The position numbers and the translations under genes were made by a program. 12,639 nucleotides of DNA from Ramlibacter sp. (GTDB lineage: Bacteria > Pseudomonadota > Gammaproteobacteria > Burkholderiales > Burkholderiaceae_C). Below, one piece after another: positions 1 through 6,885 of the stretch. The notes under the pieces were generated by a model. That model did not search any database. It was not told the DNA's origin and saw only the letters and a list, made by a program, of their open reading frames with translations. The first letter of the stretch is position 1; each line of letters starts with the position of its first letter. The stretch covers positions 1 to 12,639 of the forward strand of contig JANXVP010000213.1 of NCBI GenBank assembly GCA_025351615.1. The letters are read 5' to 3'.

Positions 1-738
1 CACCCGTTGCGCCACCTCGGCGGCCGTCACCTTGCCCGAGCCCACGGCCTTGTCGCTCATCGCCTGTCCGATCAGCTGGCTTTTGGTCGGCTTCTCGTCG
101 GCCATCTCGCCGGGCCGGTTGCGGTGGCTCTGGCTGATGCCGGTGGGGACGAAATAAGGGCAGAGCACGCTGGCGCCGACCTGGTCCGAGACCAGCCGCA
201 GGTCCTGGTACAGGGTCTCGGTGAGGCTGACCACCGCGTGCTTGCTGACGTTGTAGATCCCCATGTTCGGCGGTGTCAGCAGGCCTGCCATACTGGCTGT
301 GTTGACGATGTGGCCCTGCCAGGACGCGTCCTTCTTCGCCGCATCCAGCATCATCGGCGTGAACAGGCGAACGCCGTGGATGACGCCCCACAGGTTGACG
401 CCCAGGACCCATTCCCAATCCTTGACCGAGTTCTCCCAGACCAGGCCGCCCGAGCCGACCCCCGCATTGTTGAAGACGAAGTGGGGCGCGCCGAAGCGCG
501 CCTGCACAGCCTTGGCCAACTCCTCCATCTCCTGCGCGCTGGAGACGTCGACCTTGCGCGCCAGGACCGATGCGCCGGCAGCCTTCATCTCGGCTTCGGC
601 TTTCTCCAGGGCATCCTGCTGCACGTCCACCAGCACCAGGTTCATCTTGAGCCGGGCGCCGATGCGGGCGCATTCGAGGCCGAAGCCCGAAGCGGCGCCG
701 GTGAGGACGGCGGTCTTGCCTGCGAAGTCCGTGATCAT
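1..738 (-). CDS. SDR family NAD(P)-dependent oxidoreductase, C-terminus cut by window edge
   Basis: Classical short-chain dehydrogenase/reductase; 246 codons are open from the ATG at 738 to base 1 with no stop, so the C-terminus is missing. The Rossmann glycine motif TGAASGFG is at residues 13-20, NNAG at 90-93, the active-site Asn at 115, Ser at 149, and the YNVSK motif with Tyr162 and Lys166, so the catalytic tetrad is intact. Asp38 at the end of the second strand (LVLVD) suggests NAD(H) preference; that is a family rule, not a measurement. The ATG overlaps the TGA of the upstream GST-like gene (ATGA), typical of translational coupling, and AAGAAGG lies about ten bases before it. The family oxidises or reduces alcohol/carbonyl groups on many substrates, and the context suggests a lipid-derived one. 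The fold is certain; the substrate is unknown. Confidence 0.93.
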   Translation of the reverse strand, partial: MITDFAGKTAVLTGAASGFGLECARIGARLKMNLVLVDVQQDALEKAEAEMKAAGASVLARKVDVSSAQEMEELAKAVQARFGAPHFVFNNAGVGSGGLVWENSVKDWEWVLGVNLWGVIHGVRLFTPMMLDAAKKDASWQGHIVNTASMAGLLTPPNMGIYNVSKHAVVSLTETLYQDLRLVSDQVGASVLCPYFVPTGISQSHRNRPGEMADEKPTKSQLIGQAMSDKAVGSGKVTAAEVAQRV

Positions 739-1691
739 GGGGTGTCTGCCTTCTTCAATACGTAGCCGATGCGGGGGAAATGAACGTGGACCGTGCCCGT
801 GCGCGCATCGGTTCGGCGCAGGCTGTAGTGGGTGCGGGTGGCGGCGACCAGTTCGCCTTCGGTGGCCTCCGGTCCGAAGCTTTCGGGCGTGACGGTGACG
901 CGGCTGCCCAATGCGATTGCGTGGTCATCCTGGAAGGCGCTGTCGACCAGCAGGTTGCTTCCGTGCGGCATCGGCTCAGACTGGCTCGCGACCCGGACGG
1001 CATCCGCGGCACTGAATTTTTCCGGCAGCCCCTGGCCCAGCGCGTGCATGCGGTCCATCCACTCCAGCACCGACGGCGTGATGCCGAGGATGTCGGCGAC
1101 CACCGGCACGCGGGTCCGGGTGAACCAGAGCGGATGGTAGGCGGCGAAGTCGGCGACACAGGGCTCCATGCCGAACAGGAAGTCATGCTCGTCGGCCATG
1201 TGGGCGATGCGCCGCAGGTAGGAACGGTACGCCGACGTGGCATCGGCCGCACGCAAGCGGGTCATGTTGACCGCCATGGCCTTGCGGTCTTCGCCGAAAG
1301 CCTTCGCAGCTTGCGGCGGAGCATCGGCGAACATGTGCGCGGCGCCCTTGGGCTGCAGGTTATACGCCATGGCGGCCCAGAATAGCGTGCTGTCCGCCCA
1401 TTGCGCAAAGATGCGGCACACGCCCTTGAGATGCGCCGGATACAGCGCGGGCTCGGGCTGCACGTGCTCCAGCACATCGCAGATCAGGGCACTGTCGCAA
1501 TAGATGTCCGCGCCGACCTGCAGGACAGGCGTCTTGCGGTAGCCCCCGGTCAAGGCGGTGACATCGGGCTTGGGCATGATCGACGGGATGTGAACCGACT
1601 TCCACCCCAGCTTCTTGCGGCCCAGGATCAGCCTGATCTTTTCGGAAAAGGGCGAGGTCGGATAGTGGTGCAGGATCAATTCGGTGGGCAT
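735..1691 (-). CDS. Glutathione S-transferase family protein with C-terminal extension
   Basis: A 318-residue protein. Residues 1-80 are a thioredoxin-like GST N-domain: Tyr10, a Ser13-Pro14-Phe15-Ser16 turn at the start of helix 1, KTPV with the cis-proline at Pro55, and CDSALI at 65-70 forming the usual glutathione-binding turn. Residues of about 90-235 are helical like a GST C-domain. Residues of about 236-318 go beyond the usual 200-230 residue GST and look strand-rich, with a conserved-looking VHFPRIGY near the end. Family members conjugate glutathione to electrophiles, or isomerise or dehalogenate; no specific reaction can be assigned. The start is ATG 1691 with AGGAA five bases upstream, and it overlaps the end of the AidB-like gene by 16 bases. 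The TGA overlaps the next SDR start by four bases. A role handling reactive enals or enones formed by its neighbours is inference. Confidence 0.88.
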   Translation of the reverse strand: MPTELILHHYPTSPFSEKIRLILGRKKLGWKSVHIPSIMPKPDVTALTGGYRKTPVLQVGADIYCDSALICDVLEHVQPEPALYPAHLKGVCRIFAQWADSTLFWAAMAYNLQPKGAAHMFADAPPQAAKAFGEDRKAMAVNMTRLRAADATSAYRSYLRRIAHMADEHDFLFGMEPCVADFAAYHPLWFTRTRVPVVADILGITPSVLEWMDRMHALGQGLPEKFSAADAVRVASQSEPMPHGSNLLVDSAFQDDHAIALGSRVTVTPESFGPEATEGELVAATRTHYSLRRTDARTGTVHVHFPRIGYVLKKADTP

Positions 1692-3373
1692 GAGGTTTCC
1701 TGGCGCGGCATGGCGCGCTCGATGATGGTGTCGAAATCCGTGGCGTCGTCGAGGGTGCCGAAGGACTGTCCCCAGTTTCCATCCAGGCGCGAATCGCAGA
1801 ACGCCGAGAACACGGCAGCCGGCGCAGTCTGGTACAGCAGTGCCGCCTGCACCGCGAGCGCCACGTCCTGAGCCAGGCGACGGGCTTGTCCTTCGGTTGC
1901 CGTCCCGTCGATGCGAGCCGGCAAGGCGGCGGCCACCCGGTCCAGCGCAGCGTTCGCCCCCATGGCCGGAGCCAGTTCCAGCGTGAGCGCCGCGCTCGCG
2001 CCGGCCTTGCGGCAGGCGCGCAGCAAGTCCAGCGCCATGATGTTGCCGGCGCCTTCCCAGATGGAGTTGACAGGCATCTCGCGGTAGATGCGCGCCATGA
2101 TGCCTTCGCCACCTTCCTCGACATAACCGTTGCCGCCCAGGCATTCCATGGCCTCCTGCGCAAAGGCGCTGCCCCGCTTGCAGATCCAGAACTTCGCCAC
2201 CGGTGTCAGCAGCCGCCCCATCGCCGCTTCCTGCGGATCGCCGGGCCTGTCGAACGTGCGGGCGAGGCGGATCGCGAGCGCTGTCGCCGCCTCGGATTCG
2301 AGCGCCATGTCGGCCAGCACGTTTCGCATCAGCGGGTGGTCCAGCAGGCGCTTTCCGAAAGCTTCGCGCTGCGAGGTGTGGTTCAGCGCGATCGACAGCG
2401 CCTGACGCATCAGGCCGGTGCTGCCGAGCGCGCAATCGAGCCGCGTCATGGTGCCCATCTCGAGGATCTGGGAAACGCCGCGGCCCTCAGCACCGACCAG
2501 CCATGCGGCCGCATCGTGCAACTCGACCTCCGAACTCGCGTTGGCCTGGTTGCCCAGCTTGTCCTTCAGGCGCTGGATACGGATGGCGTTGACGCTGCCG
2601 TCCGGCAGGATGCGCGGCAGGAAAAAGCAGCTCAGGCCGGCCCTGGTTTGTGCCAGCACCAGGAAGGCGTCGCACATCGGCGCAGAAAGAAACCACTTGT
2701 GGCCGGTGAGGCTGTAACGCGGGCCCCAGGCGCCGCTTGCGCCTGCTGCCGGAGCAGGTCTCGGGTCCAGGACCGCTTGCGTGGTATTGGCCCGGACGTC
2801 AGAGCCGCCCTGCTTCTCGGTCATGCCCATCCCCATGGTGAGCCCTGCCTTGTCGCGCCACAGCTTCATGGCGGGGTCATAGGCGCGGCTGGCGAGCTTC
2901 GGGCCCCAGTCGGCATGGAGGGCGGCGTTGCCGCGCAGCGCGGGTGCCACTGCATAAGTCATCGAGATGGGGCACAGGATCGAAGGTTCGAGCTCGGTGA
3001 ACAGCATGAAAGCGGCGGCACGCCGCACATGCGGCGAGGCGCATGCGCCTGCGTCGCTCCACGCGGTTCCGTGCAAACCCGCGCCGGTCGCTGCTGCCAT
3101 CAGCACGTGATAACTGGGATGGAATTGCACCTCGTCGATCCGGCGCCCGAAGCGGTCGTGGCTGTGCAGCTGGGGCGCATGAACGTTTGCCAGCCGCGCA
3201 TGGGTCTGCATCTGCGCGCTGCCCAGCGTTTCCCCGAGGCCGGACAGCGACGCGGTCTCCAGCGCCGGTGCGTTGAACTTCAGCGCATCGCGCAGGGGCA
3301 GGTTGCCCTCGAACAGGTTGTAGCCGACCAGCGGCTGCGGCTGGTTGAAGACGTCGTGGGTGAATTCAGCCAT
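1676..3373 (-). CDS. aidB: AidB-like acyl-CoA dehydrogenase family protein
   Basis: A 565-residue flavoprotein of the AidB branch of acyl-CoA dehydrogenases (E. coli AidB is about 541). AidB hallmarks recalled from the E. coli protein are present: an N-terminus with VFNQP, RLANVHAP, MGMTEKQGGSDV from about residue 180, GHKWFLSAP, RLKDKLGNQANASSEVE, MTRLDCALGS, and EMPVNSIWEGAGNIM with the acidic residue at Glu440 where acyl-CoA dehydrogenases place the catalytic base. E. coli AidB binds FAD and DNA and is induced by alkylation, and it shows only weak dehydrogenase activity. Here the gene sits between a desaturase and a GST-like gene in a lipid operon, so an acyl-CoA or other small-molecule substrate is at least as likely as DNA protection. 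The ATG at 3373 is chosen over an in-frame TTG at 3397 because GGAGA lies four bases upstream. It overlaps the desaturase stop by eight bases. Confidence 0.92.
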   Translation of the reverse strand: MAEFTHDVFNQPQPLVGYNLFEGNLPLRDALKFNAPALETASLSGLGETLGSAQMQTHARLANVHAPQLHSHDRFGRRIDEVQFHPSYHVLMAAATGAGLHGTAWSDAGACASPHVRRAAAFMLFTELEPSILCPISMTYAVAPALRGNAALHADWGPKLASRAYDPAMKLWRDKAGLTMGMGMTEKQGGSDVRANTTQAVLDPRPAPAAGASGAWGPRYSLTGHKWFLSAPMCDAFLVLAQTRAGLSCFFLPRILPDGSVNAIRIQRLKDKLGNQANASSEVELHDAAAWLVGAEGRGVSQILEMGTMTRLDCALGSTGLMRQALSIALNHTSQREAFGKRLLDHPLMRNVLADMALESEAATALAIRLARTFDRPGDPQEAAMGRLLTPVAKFWICKRGSAFAQEAMECLGGNGYVEEGGEGIMARIYREMPVNSIWEGAGNIMALDLLRACRKAGASAALTLELAPAMGANAALDRVAAALPARIDGTATEGQARRLAQDVALAVQAALLYQTAPAAVFSAFCDSRLDGNWGQSFGTLDDATDFDTIIERAMPRQETSCPPN

Positions 3374-4406
3374 TGGGTCTCCGGTCGGCAAAGACAAGCC
3401 GCCAGGTGGCGCCGACTGCGCGCACTTCGGCGCCTTCGAGGGCGCCCTTTTCCTGCAGCAGCCGGTGCAGGCGCGGCAGGTGGTAGTGCGGGACGGCGGG
3501 ATACAGGTGGTGCTCCAGGTGGTAGTTGACGTGGTGCGGGAACAGCAGGGTTCGCGCAGCCCAGGCGGCTACCGAACCGGTCGTGCGATTGCTGCGCGCA
3601 GCCGTAAGCGGTGAACTCAGGTCGTGCACCCCGCCGTGCTCGAAGATGGCGCGCAGCCGCAGGATGGGCTGCAACACCGTCACCAGCGGCAGCAGCCAGA
3701 GCACCGCATAGATCAGCAAGCCGCGCCAGCCGCCGGCGGCCAGCGCGGCAAGCGGTGCGAGGAGGTGAAAGGAAATCACCAGCCGCCGGTCTGCGCGCGC
3801 CGAGGTGCGCAAGTCCGGCGACGTGTCGTCCAGCGGTCGGATCACGCGCCTGGTGTCGCCGTTGATGGCGGGAGCGCCGAAGAAATAGGCGTAAGTCTTC
3901 CAGGCGTTCAAGCCCAGGACGTCGCGCAGCAGCTTGCGCCACAGGTAGGCCCTGCCGCGCGGATAGCCACCGTGGATCGCCGTGTCGGCGTCGTCGTCGG
4001 TGTACAGATTGTTGTGGTGCAGCCTGTGCGTCACGCGGTAGGTGCACATCGAAACGCCGCCGATCATTGCGACCAGGCGCCCGACAATGTCGTTGGCGCG
4101 CCGGTTGCCGAACAGCCTGTAATGCGCCGACTCATGCGCCAGGATGAACAAGCCGTGCTGGCAGACACCGATCACCAGGATACTCAGCACCATCCAGCCG
4201 CTGGGCCAGGTGGCGATCGCGAGCAACAGGGCTGCAGCGATGAGGCCGAATGTCTGGCCGATCGCCAGCAGCGATCTCGCCGTTGAAAGTTGCGTCAGCG
4301 GCAGCAGTTCGGCCGGGGAGAGCAGCTTGCGTGCCTGCGCATTGCCTGAGCCCGGCCGGCGCAGGTCTTCACGGAACTCCTCGCCGGTGTGGGTGACCCG
4401 GTCCAA
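3366..4406 (-). CDS. Membrane fatty acid desaturase (three histidine boxes), TTG start
   Basis: A 346-residue integral-membrane di-iron desaturase. The three histidine boxes are H91-ESA-H95, H127-RL-HH131 and H296-LE-HH300 (within NYHLEHHLYP), in the expected order and spacing. Hydrophobic segments fall around residues 46-64, 71-90 and 107-121, with more around 215-250. There is no fused cytochrome b5 domain, so electrons must come from a separate partner that is not visible here. The family inserts double bonds into acyl chains of lipids, acyl-CoA or related substrates at the cytoplasmic membrane; regiochemistry cannot be read. The upstream gene's TGA is followed by GGGAGG, five bases, then TTG at 4406, which is the best start. 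Reading further upstream in this frame runs antiparallel-free but inside the reductase gene, so that part is not real. The stop overlaps the AidB-like start. Confidence 0.9.
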   Translation of the reverse strand: MDRVTHTGEEFREDLRRPGSGNAQARKLLSPAELLPLTQLSTARSLLAIGQTFGLIAAALLLAIATWPSGWMVLSILVIGVCQHGLFILAHESAHYRLFGNRRANDIVGRLVAMIGGVSMCTYRVTHRLHHNNLYTDDDADTAIHGGYPRGRAYLWRKLLRDVLGLNAWKTYAYFFGAPAINGDTRRVIRPLDDTSPDLRTSARADRRLVISFHLLAPLAALAAGGWRGLLIYAVLWLLPLVTVLQPILRLRAIFEHGGVHDLSSPLTAARSNRTTGSVAAWAARTLLFPHHVNYHLEHHLYPAVPHYHLPRLHRLLQEKGALEGAEVRAVGATWRLVFADRRPNG

Positions 4407-4417
4407 GGCAGCCTCCC
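4407..4417 (-). promoter_or_regulatory. Ribosome binding site deciding a TTG start
   Basis: On the minus strand GGGAGG (4417-4412) begins directly after the TGA of the reductase gene. Five bases (4411-4407) separate it from the TTG at 4406. The spacing and strength explain why this rare codon, not a more distant ATG, is the likely start of the desaturase. Confidence 0.75.
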
Positions 4418-5434
4418 TCAGCCCAGCTTGACCAGCTGCTTGCCGAAGTTGCGGCCCTTGAGCAGGCCGAGAAAAGCTTCCGGCGCGGATTGAATGCCCT
4501 GGACAACGGACTCGCGCGGCCGCAGCTTGCCGGTCCCGACCAGCGTGCCCAGTTCCTTCAGGGCCTCCGGCCAGACTTCCATGTGCTCGCTGACGATGAA
4601 GCCCTGGATCTTCATCCGGTTGGTGAGAATCAGCTGCGGATACGCCATCGGAATGGGCTGCCCGTCGTAGCCGGCGATCATCCCGCAGAGCGCGAGACGG
4701 CTGAAGGCATTCATCCGCAGCATCACGGCGTCCATGACCATGCCTCCCACATTCTCGAAGTAACCGTCGACTCCGTCCGGCGCTGCGTCCTTCAGCGCTT
4801 TGGACAGGGAGACCGCATCCTTGTGCTGCTTGTAGTCGATGCTGGCGTCGAAGCCGAGTTCTTCCTTGACGTAGCGGCACTTGTCGGCGCCGCCGGCGAT
4901 TCCGATCGCGCGGCAGCCGCGGGCCTTGGCCAGCGCGCCGAAGGCACTGCCGACGGCGCCACTGGCCGCGCTCACGACCACGGTCTGGCCGGCCTTCGGT
5001 TCGATGATCTTTACCAGGCCGTACCAGGCGGTGACACCAGGCATACCGACCGCGCCGAGATAGTGCGACAGCGGAACGTAGGTGGTGTCCACCTTGCGCA
5101 GGGCCCCTGGCTGGTCGACGTTGACGACGCTGTATTCCTGCCAGCCACCCATGCCGACCACCTTGTCGCCGGGCTGGAATTTCGGCGAGCGGCTTTCAAC
5201 CACCTCGCCTGCTGTGCCGCCCTGCATCACCTGTCCCAGCGGCTGCGGCACCGCGTAGCTCTTCGCGTCGTTCATGCGGCCGCGCATGTACGGATCCAGG
5301 CTCAGGAAATGATGGCGGACCAGCACCTGGCCGTCGGCCAGCGGCGGCGTCTCACCTGGCACCAGCTTGAAGTTGCTGGCAGATGCTTCGCCCTGCGGGC
5401 GATTGTCGAGAAATACCTGTTGGTTGTGGGCCAT
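4418..5434 (-). CDS. CurA-like NADP-dependent oxidoreductase (zinc-independent MDR)
   Basis: A 338-residue medium-chain reductase of the leukotriene B4 dehydrogenase/prostaglandin reductase/CurA group. LSLDPYMRGRM at 44-54, GMPGVTAWYGL at 130-140 and the nucleotide-binding AASGAVGS at 156-163 are diagnostic, as is YFENVGG further on. The zinc-binding cysteines of alcohol dehydrogenases are absent. Known members reduce the carbon-carbon double bond of alpha,beta-unsaturated ketones and aldehydes with NADPH in the cytoplasm; E. coli CurA reduces curcumin. Length is normal for the family. The start ATG 5434 is preceded by AAGGAG (5444-5439), whose first A is also the last base of the preceding thioesterase's TGA, so the two are tightly coupled. 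In this operon it could saturate enone or enal intermediates or detoxify them; that is inference. Confidence 0.94.
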   Translation of the reverse strand: MAHNQQVFLDNRPQGEASASNFKLVPGETPPLADGQVLVRHHFLSLDPYMRGRMNDAKSYAVPQPLGQVMQGGTAGEVVESRSPKFQPGDKVVGMGGWQEYSVVNVDQPGALRKVDTTYVPLSHYLGAVGMPGVTAWYGLVKIIEPKAGQTVVVSAASGAVGSAFGALAKARGCRAIGIAGGADKCRYVKEELGFDASIDYKQHKDAVSLSKALKDAAPDGVDGYFENVGGMVMDAVMLRMNAFSRLALCGMIAGYDGQPIPMAYPQLILTNRMKIQGFIVSEHMEVWPEALKELGTLVGTGKLRPRESVVQGIQSAPEAFLGLLKGRNFGKQLVKLG

Positions 5435-5443
5435 GGCGCTCCT

Positions 5444-5881
5444 TCAGTCGGTTGAGATGGAATTGGTGGGGTTCGCGTCGCCCTGGGGGCCGGCGGGCAG
5501 GCGCTTGACGTACTTGAAGGTGCCGGTCGCGTGGGCGCAGGCACGGCCTTGCGCGTCGAAGATGGTGGCCTCGGTGAAAGCCATCGTCCCCGTGCGGTGC
5601 ATCAGACGGCCCTTGCCGCTCAGCTTGCCGCGCGCTGCCTGCATGAACGTGGTCTTCATTTCGATCGTGACCACGCCCATCTCCGGGTTCACGCTGCGCG
5701 CGGCGGCGGCCATCGTCACGTCCATCAGGGTCATCAACGCGCCGCCATGCGTGACGCTGAAAGAGTTGAGGTGCTCCGGCCGGGGTTCGTAGTCGATCTG
5801 CGAATGCCCGCCTTCGAACAGCTCCAGCACGAAGCCCAGATGGCTGACGAAGGGAATGGCGACGCCGAAGCCGATGGGCAT
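5444..5881 (-). CDS. PaaI-type hotdog-fold acyl-CoA thioesterase
   Basis: A 145-residue single-hotdog protein. HLNSFSVTHGG at 37-47 followed by ALMTLMD gives the family signature: Asn39, the HGG at 45-47 at the start of the central helix, and Asp54, the usual catalytic acid. Such enzymes hydrolyse acyl- or aryl-CoA thioesters in the cytoplasm, usually as tetramers, and often relieve CoA sequestration in catabolic operons. The ATG at 5881 fits the normal N-terminus, in which IPFVSHLGF follows a few residues after the start, but it has no good Shine-Dalgarno sequence. An in-frame GTG at 5944 would add 21 residues that fall inside repeat-like DNA and look non-family, so it is not preferred. Eighty-seven bases separate it from the SDR upstream; nine bases separate it from the reductase downstream. 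Chain-length preference is unknown. Confidence 0.92.
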   Translation of the reverse strand: MPIGFGVAIPFVSHLGFVLELFEGGHSQIDYEPRPEHLNSFSVTHGGALMTLMDVTMAAAARSVNPEMGVVTIEMKTTFMQAARGKLSGKGRLMHRTGTMAFTEATIFDAQGRACAHATGTFKYVKRLPAGPQGDANPTNSISTD

Positions 5882-5978
5882 GTTCAGTCGGCGCAGGGCC
5901 GCCCCAAGGCGACCGACGCCCCTTCGGGAAGCAGCGCAGTCCACAAAGTGACAAGCTTGGGGGCCATTTCAGCCCCCA
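5882..5978 (-). repeat. Degenerate intergenic palindromic repeat with hairpin over the SDR stop codon
   Basis: The gap between the SDR and the thioesterase contains CCCCAAG (5902-5908) facing CTTGGGG (5956-5962), and inside it a GC-rich TTCCCGAA-type core near 5922-5930. This arrangement resembles the abundant palindromic spacer repeats of Comamonadaceae; that is recalled resemblance, not a search. Separately, TGGGGGC (5958-5964) and GCCCCCA (5972-5978) form a perfect 7-base stem with a 7-base loop that holds the SDR stop codon. No T-run follows on the minus strand, so a classical intrinsic terminator is not supported. Confidence 0.5.
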
Positions 5979-6760
5979 GTGACCACGCTGACGCCGCCGT
6001 CCACCGCCAGCCACTGGCCGGTGATGTGCTTGCCGGCGTCGGACGCGTAGAGCACGGTGAGGCCCTTGAGGTCTTCGTCGTCGCCCAGGCGGTGCAGCGG
6101 CGCATTGGCGGCGAGCTTGTCCTCGCCGATGGCCGCGAGCGTCCCGGCCGTCATCTTGCTTGGAAAGAATCCGGGGCAGATTGCGTTCACGGTGATGTTG
6201 TACTTGCCCCATTCGGCTGCCAGCGCCTTGGTGAAGTTGATCACCGCGCCCTTGGACGTGTTGTAGGCGATGGTGGTCATCTCGGGCGGATTGCCGCCCA
6301 GCCCCGCGATCGACGCCACGTTGATGATGCGGCCCTGCCTGCGCTCGATCATGCTGCGCTTGGCGACGTGCTGGGACAGGATGAAGTAGCCGCGGATGTT
6401 GAGGTTCATCACCTTGTCCCAGGCTTCGACGGGGTGGTCTTCGGCCGGTGCCCCCCACGCAGCGCCGGCGTTGTTCACGAGAATGTCGATCACGCCCATG
6501 CGCTGCAGGGTCTCATCGGCCAGGCGGCGGATGTCGTCTTCCTTCGCGCAGTCGGCGGCGATCCAGCGCGCGTCGATGCCCGCAGCCTGCAGGTCGGCGG
6601 TTGCAACTTCGAGGTCACCGGCCTTGCGCGAACTGAGCATGATGCGCGCGCCGGCCTCGCCCAGCGCATGGGCCATCTGCAGGCCCAGCCCGCGCGACCC
6701 GCCGGTGACGAGCGCGGTCTTGCCCTTGAGGTCGAATAGTTGCGAAACGGTGCGGGTCAT
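5969..6760 (-). CDS. SDR family oxidoreductase (FabG/gluconate dehydrogenase-like)
   Basis: A complete 263-residue short-chain dehydrogenase/reductase. TGGSRGLG is at residues 19-26, NNAG at 96-99, Asn121, Ser150, and the YNTSK motif with Tyr166 and Lys170, followed by the common VNAICPGFFPSKM and a C-terminal DGGVSVVTGG. The catalytic tetrad is intact. Ser44-Arg45 after the second strand suggests NADP(H) preference, unlike the other SDR of this window, which has Asp there. The ATG at 6760 has AGGAGA (6773-6768) seven bases upstream. It is the first gene after the 125-base gap and so may head the left-hand transcript. It could act on a 3-oxo/3-hydroxy acyl derivative, but SDR sequence alone cannot give the substrate. 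Confidence 0.94.
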   Translation of the reverse strand: MTRTVSQLFDLKGKTALVTGGSRGLGLQMAHALGEAGARIMLSSRKAGDLEVATADLQAAGIDARWIAADCAKEDDIRRLADETLQRMGVIDILVNNAGAAWGAPAEDHPVEAWDKVMNLNIRGYFILSQHVAKRSMIERRQGRIINVASIAGLGGNPPEMTTIAYNTSKGAVINFTKALAAEWGKYNITVNAICPGFFPSKMTAGTLAAIGEDKLAANAPLHRLGDDEDLKGLTVLYASDAGKHITGQWLAVDGGVSVVTGG

Positions 6761-6885
6761 CCGGAAGTCTCCTGGGTTTATCGGTGTCAGCTGTTGATTG
6801 TGCGACCGTGCTGTGCCGATTTGTGTCCCACGCGCGATATTTCAGGCGTCGTCGTCCGGGCGCGCCTCGAGCCGGGGCGCCAGCA
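6761..6885 (-). promoter_or_regulatory. Intergenic gap, possible internal promoter region
   Basis: These 125 bases between the acyl-CoA dehydrogenase stop and the SDR start are the longest non-coding stretch in the window and are visibly less GC-rich in their SDR-proximal half. On the minus strand a CACAAT hexamer near 6795-6805 could serve as a weak -10, but no good -35 lies upstream of it. The ribosome binding site AGGAGA sits at 6773-6768. No clear terminator hairpin with a T-run is seen after the dehydrogenase. The call rests mainly on spacing. Confidence 0.3.

Noticed and set aside
3397..3397. Upstream TTG start for the AidB-like gene
   Set aside because: It would add eight residues with no ribosome site; ATG 3373 has GGAGA four bases ahead and matches the usual AidB N-terminus.
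1886..3529. Long plus-strand open frame (547 codons) opposite the AidB-like gene
   Set aside because: Its translation is Arg/Gly/Ala/Gln-rich with no recognisable family, and it is the antisense shadow of a well-supported gene in GC-rich DNA.
4407..4880. N-terminal extension of the desaturase into the reductase gene
   Set aside because: The extension is Arg-rich, out of frame with the strongly supported reductase, and unlike any desaturase N-terminus.
5531..6739. Plus-strand open frame (402 codons) opposite the thioesterase and SDR
   Set aside because: It spans two real minus-strand genes and their spacer and has low-complexity composition; antisense artefact.
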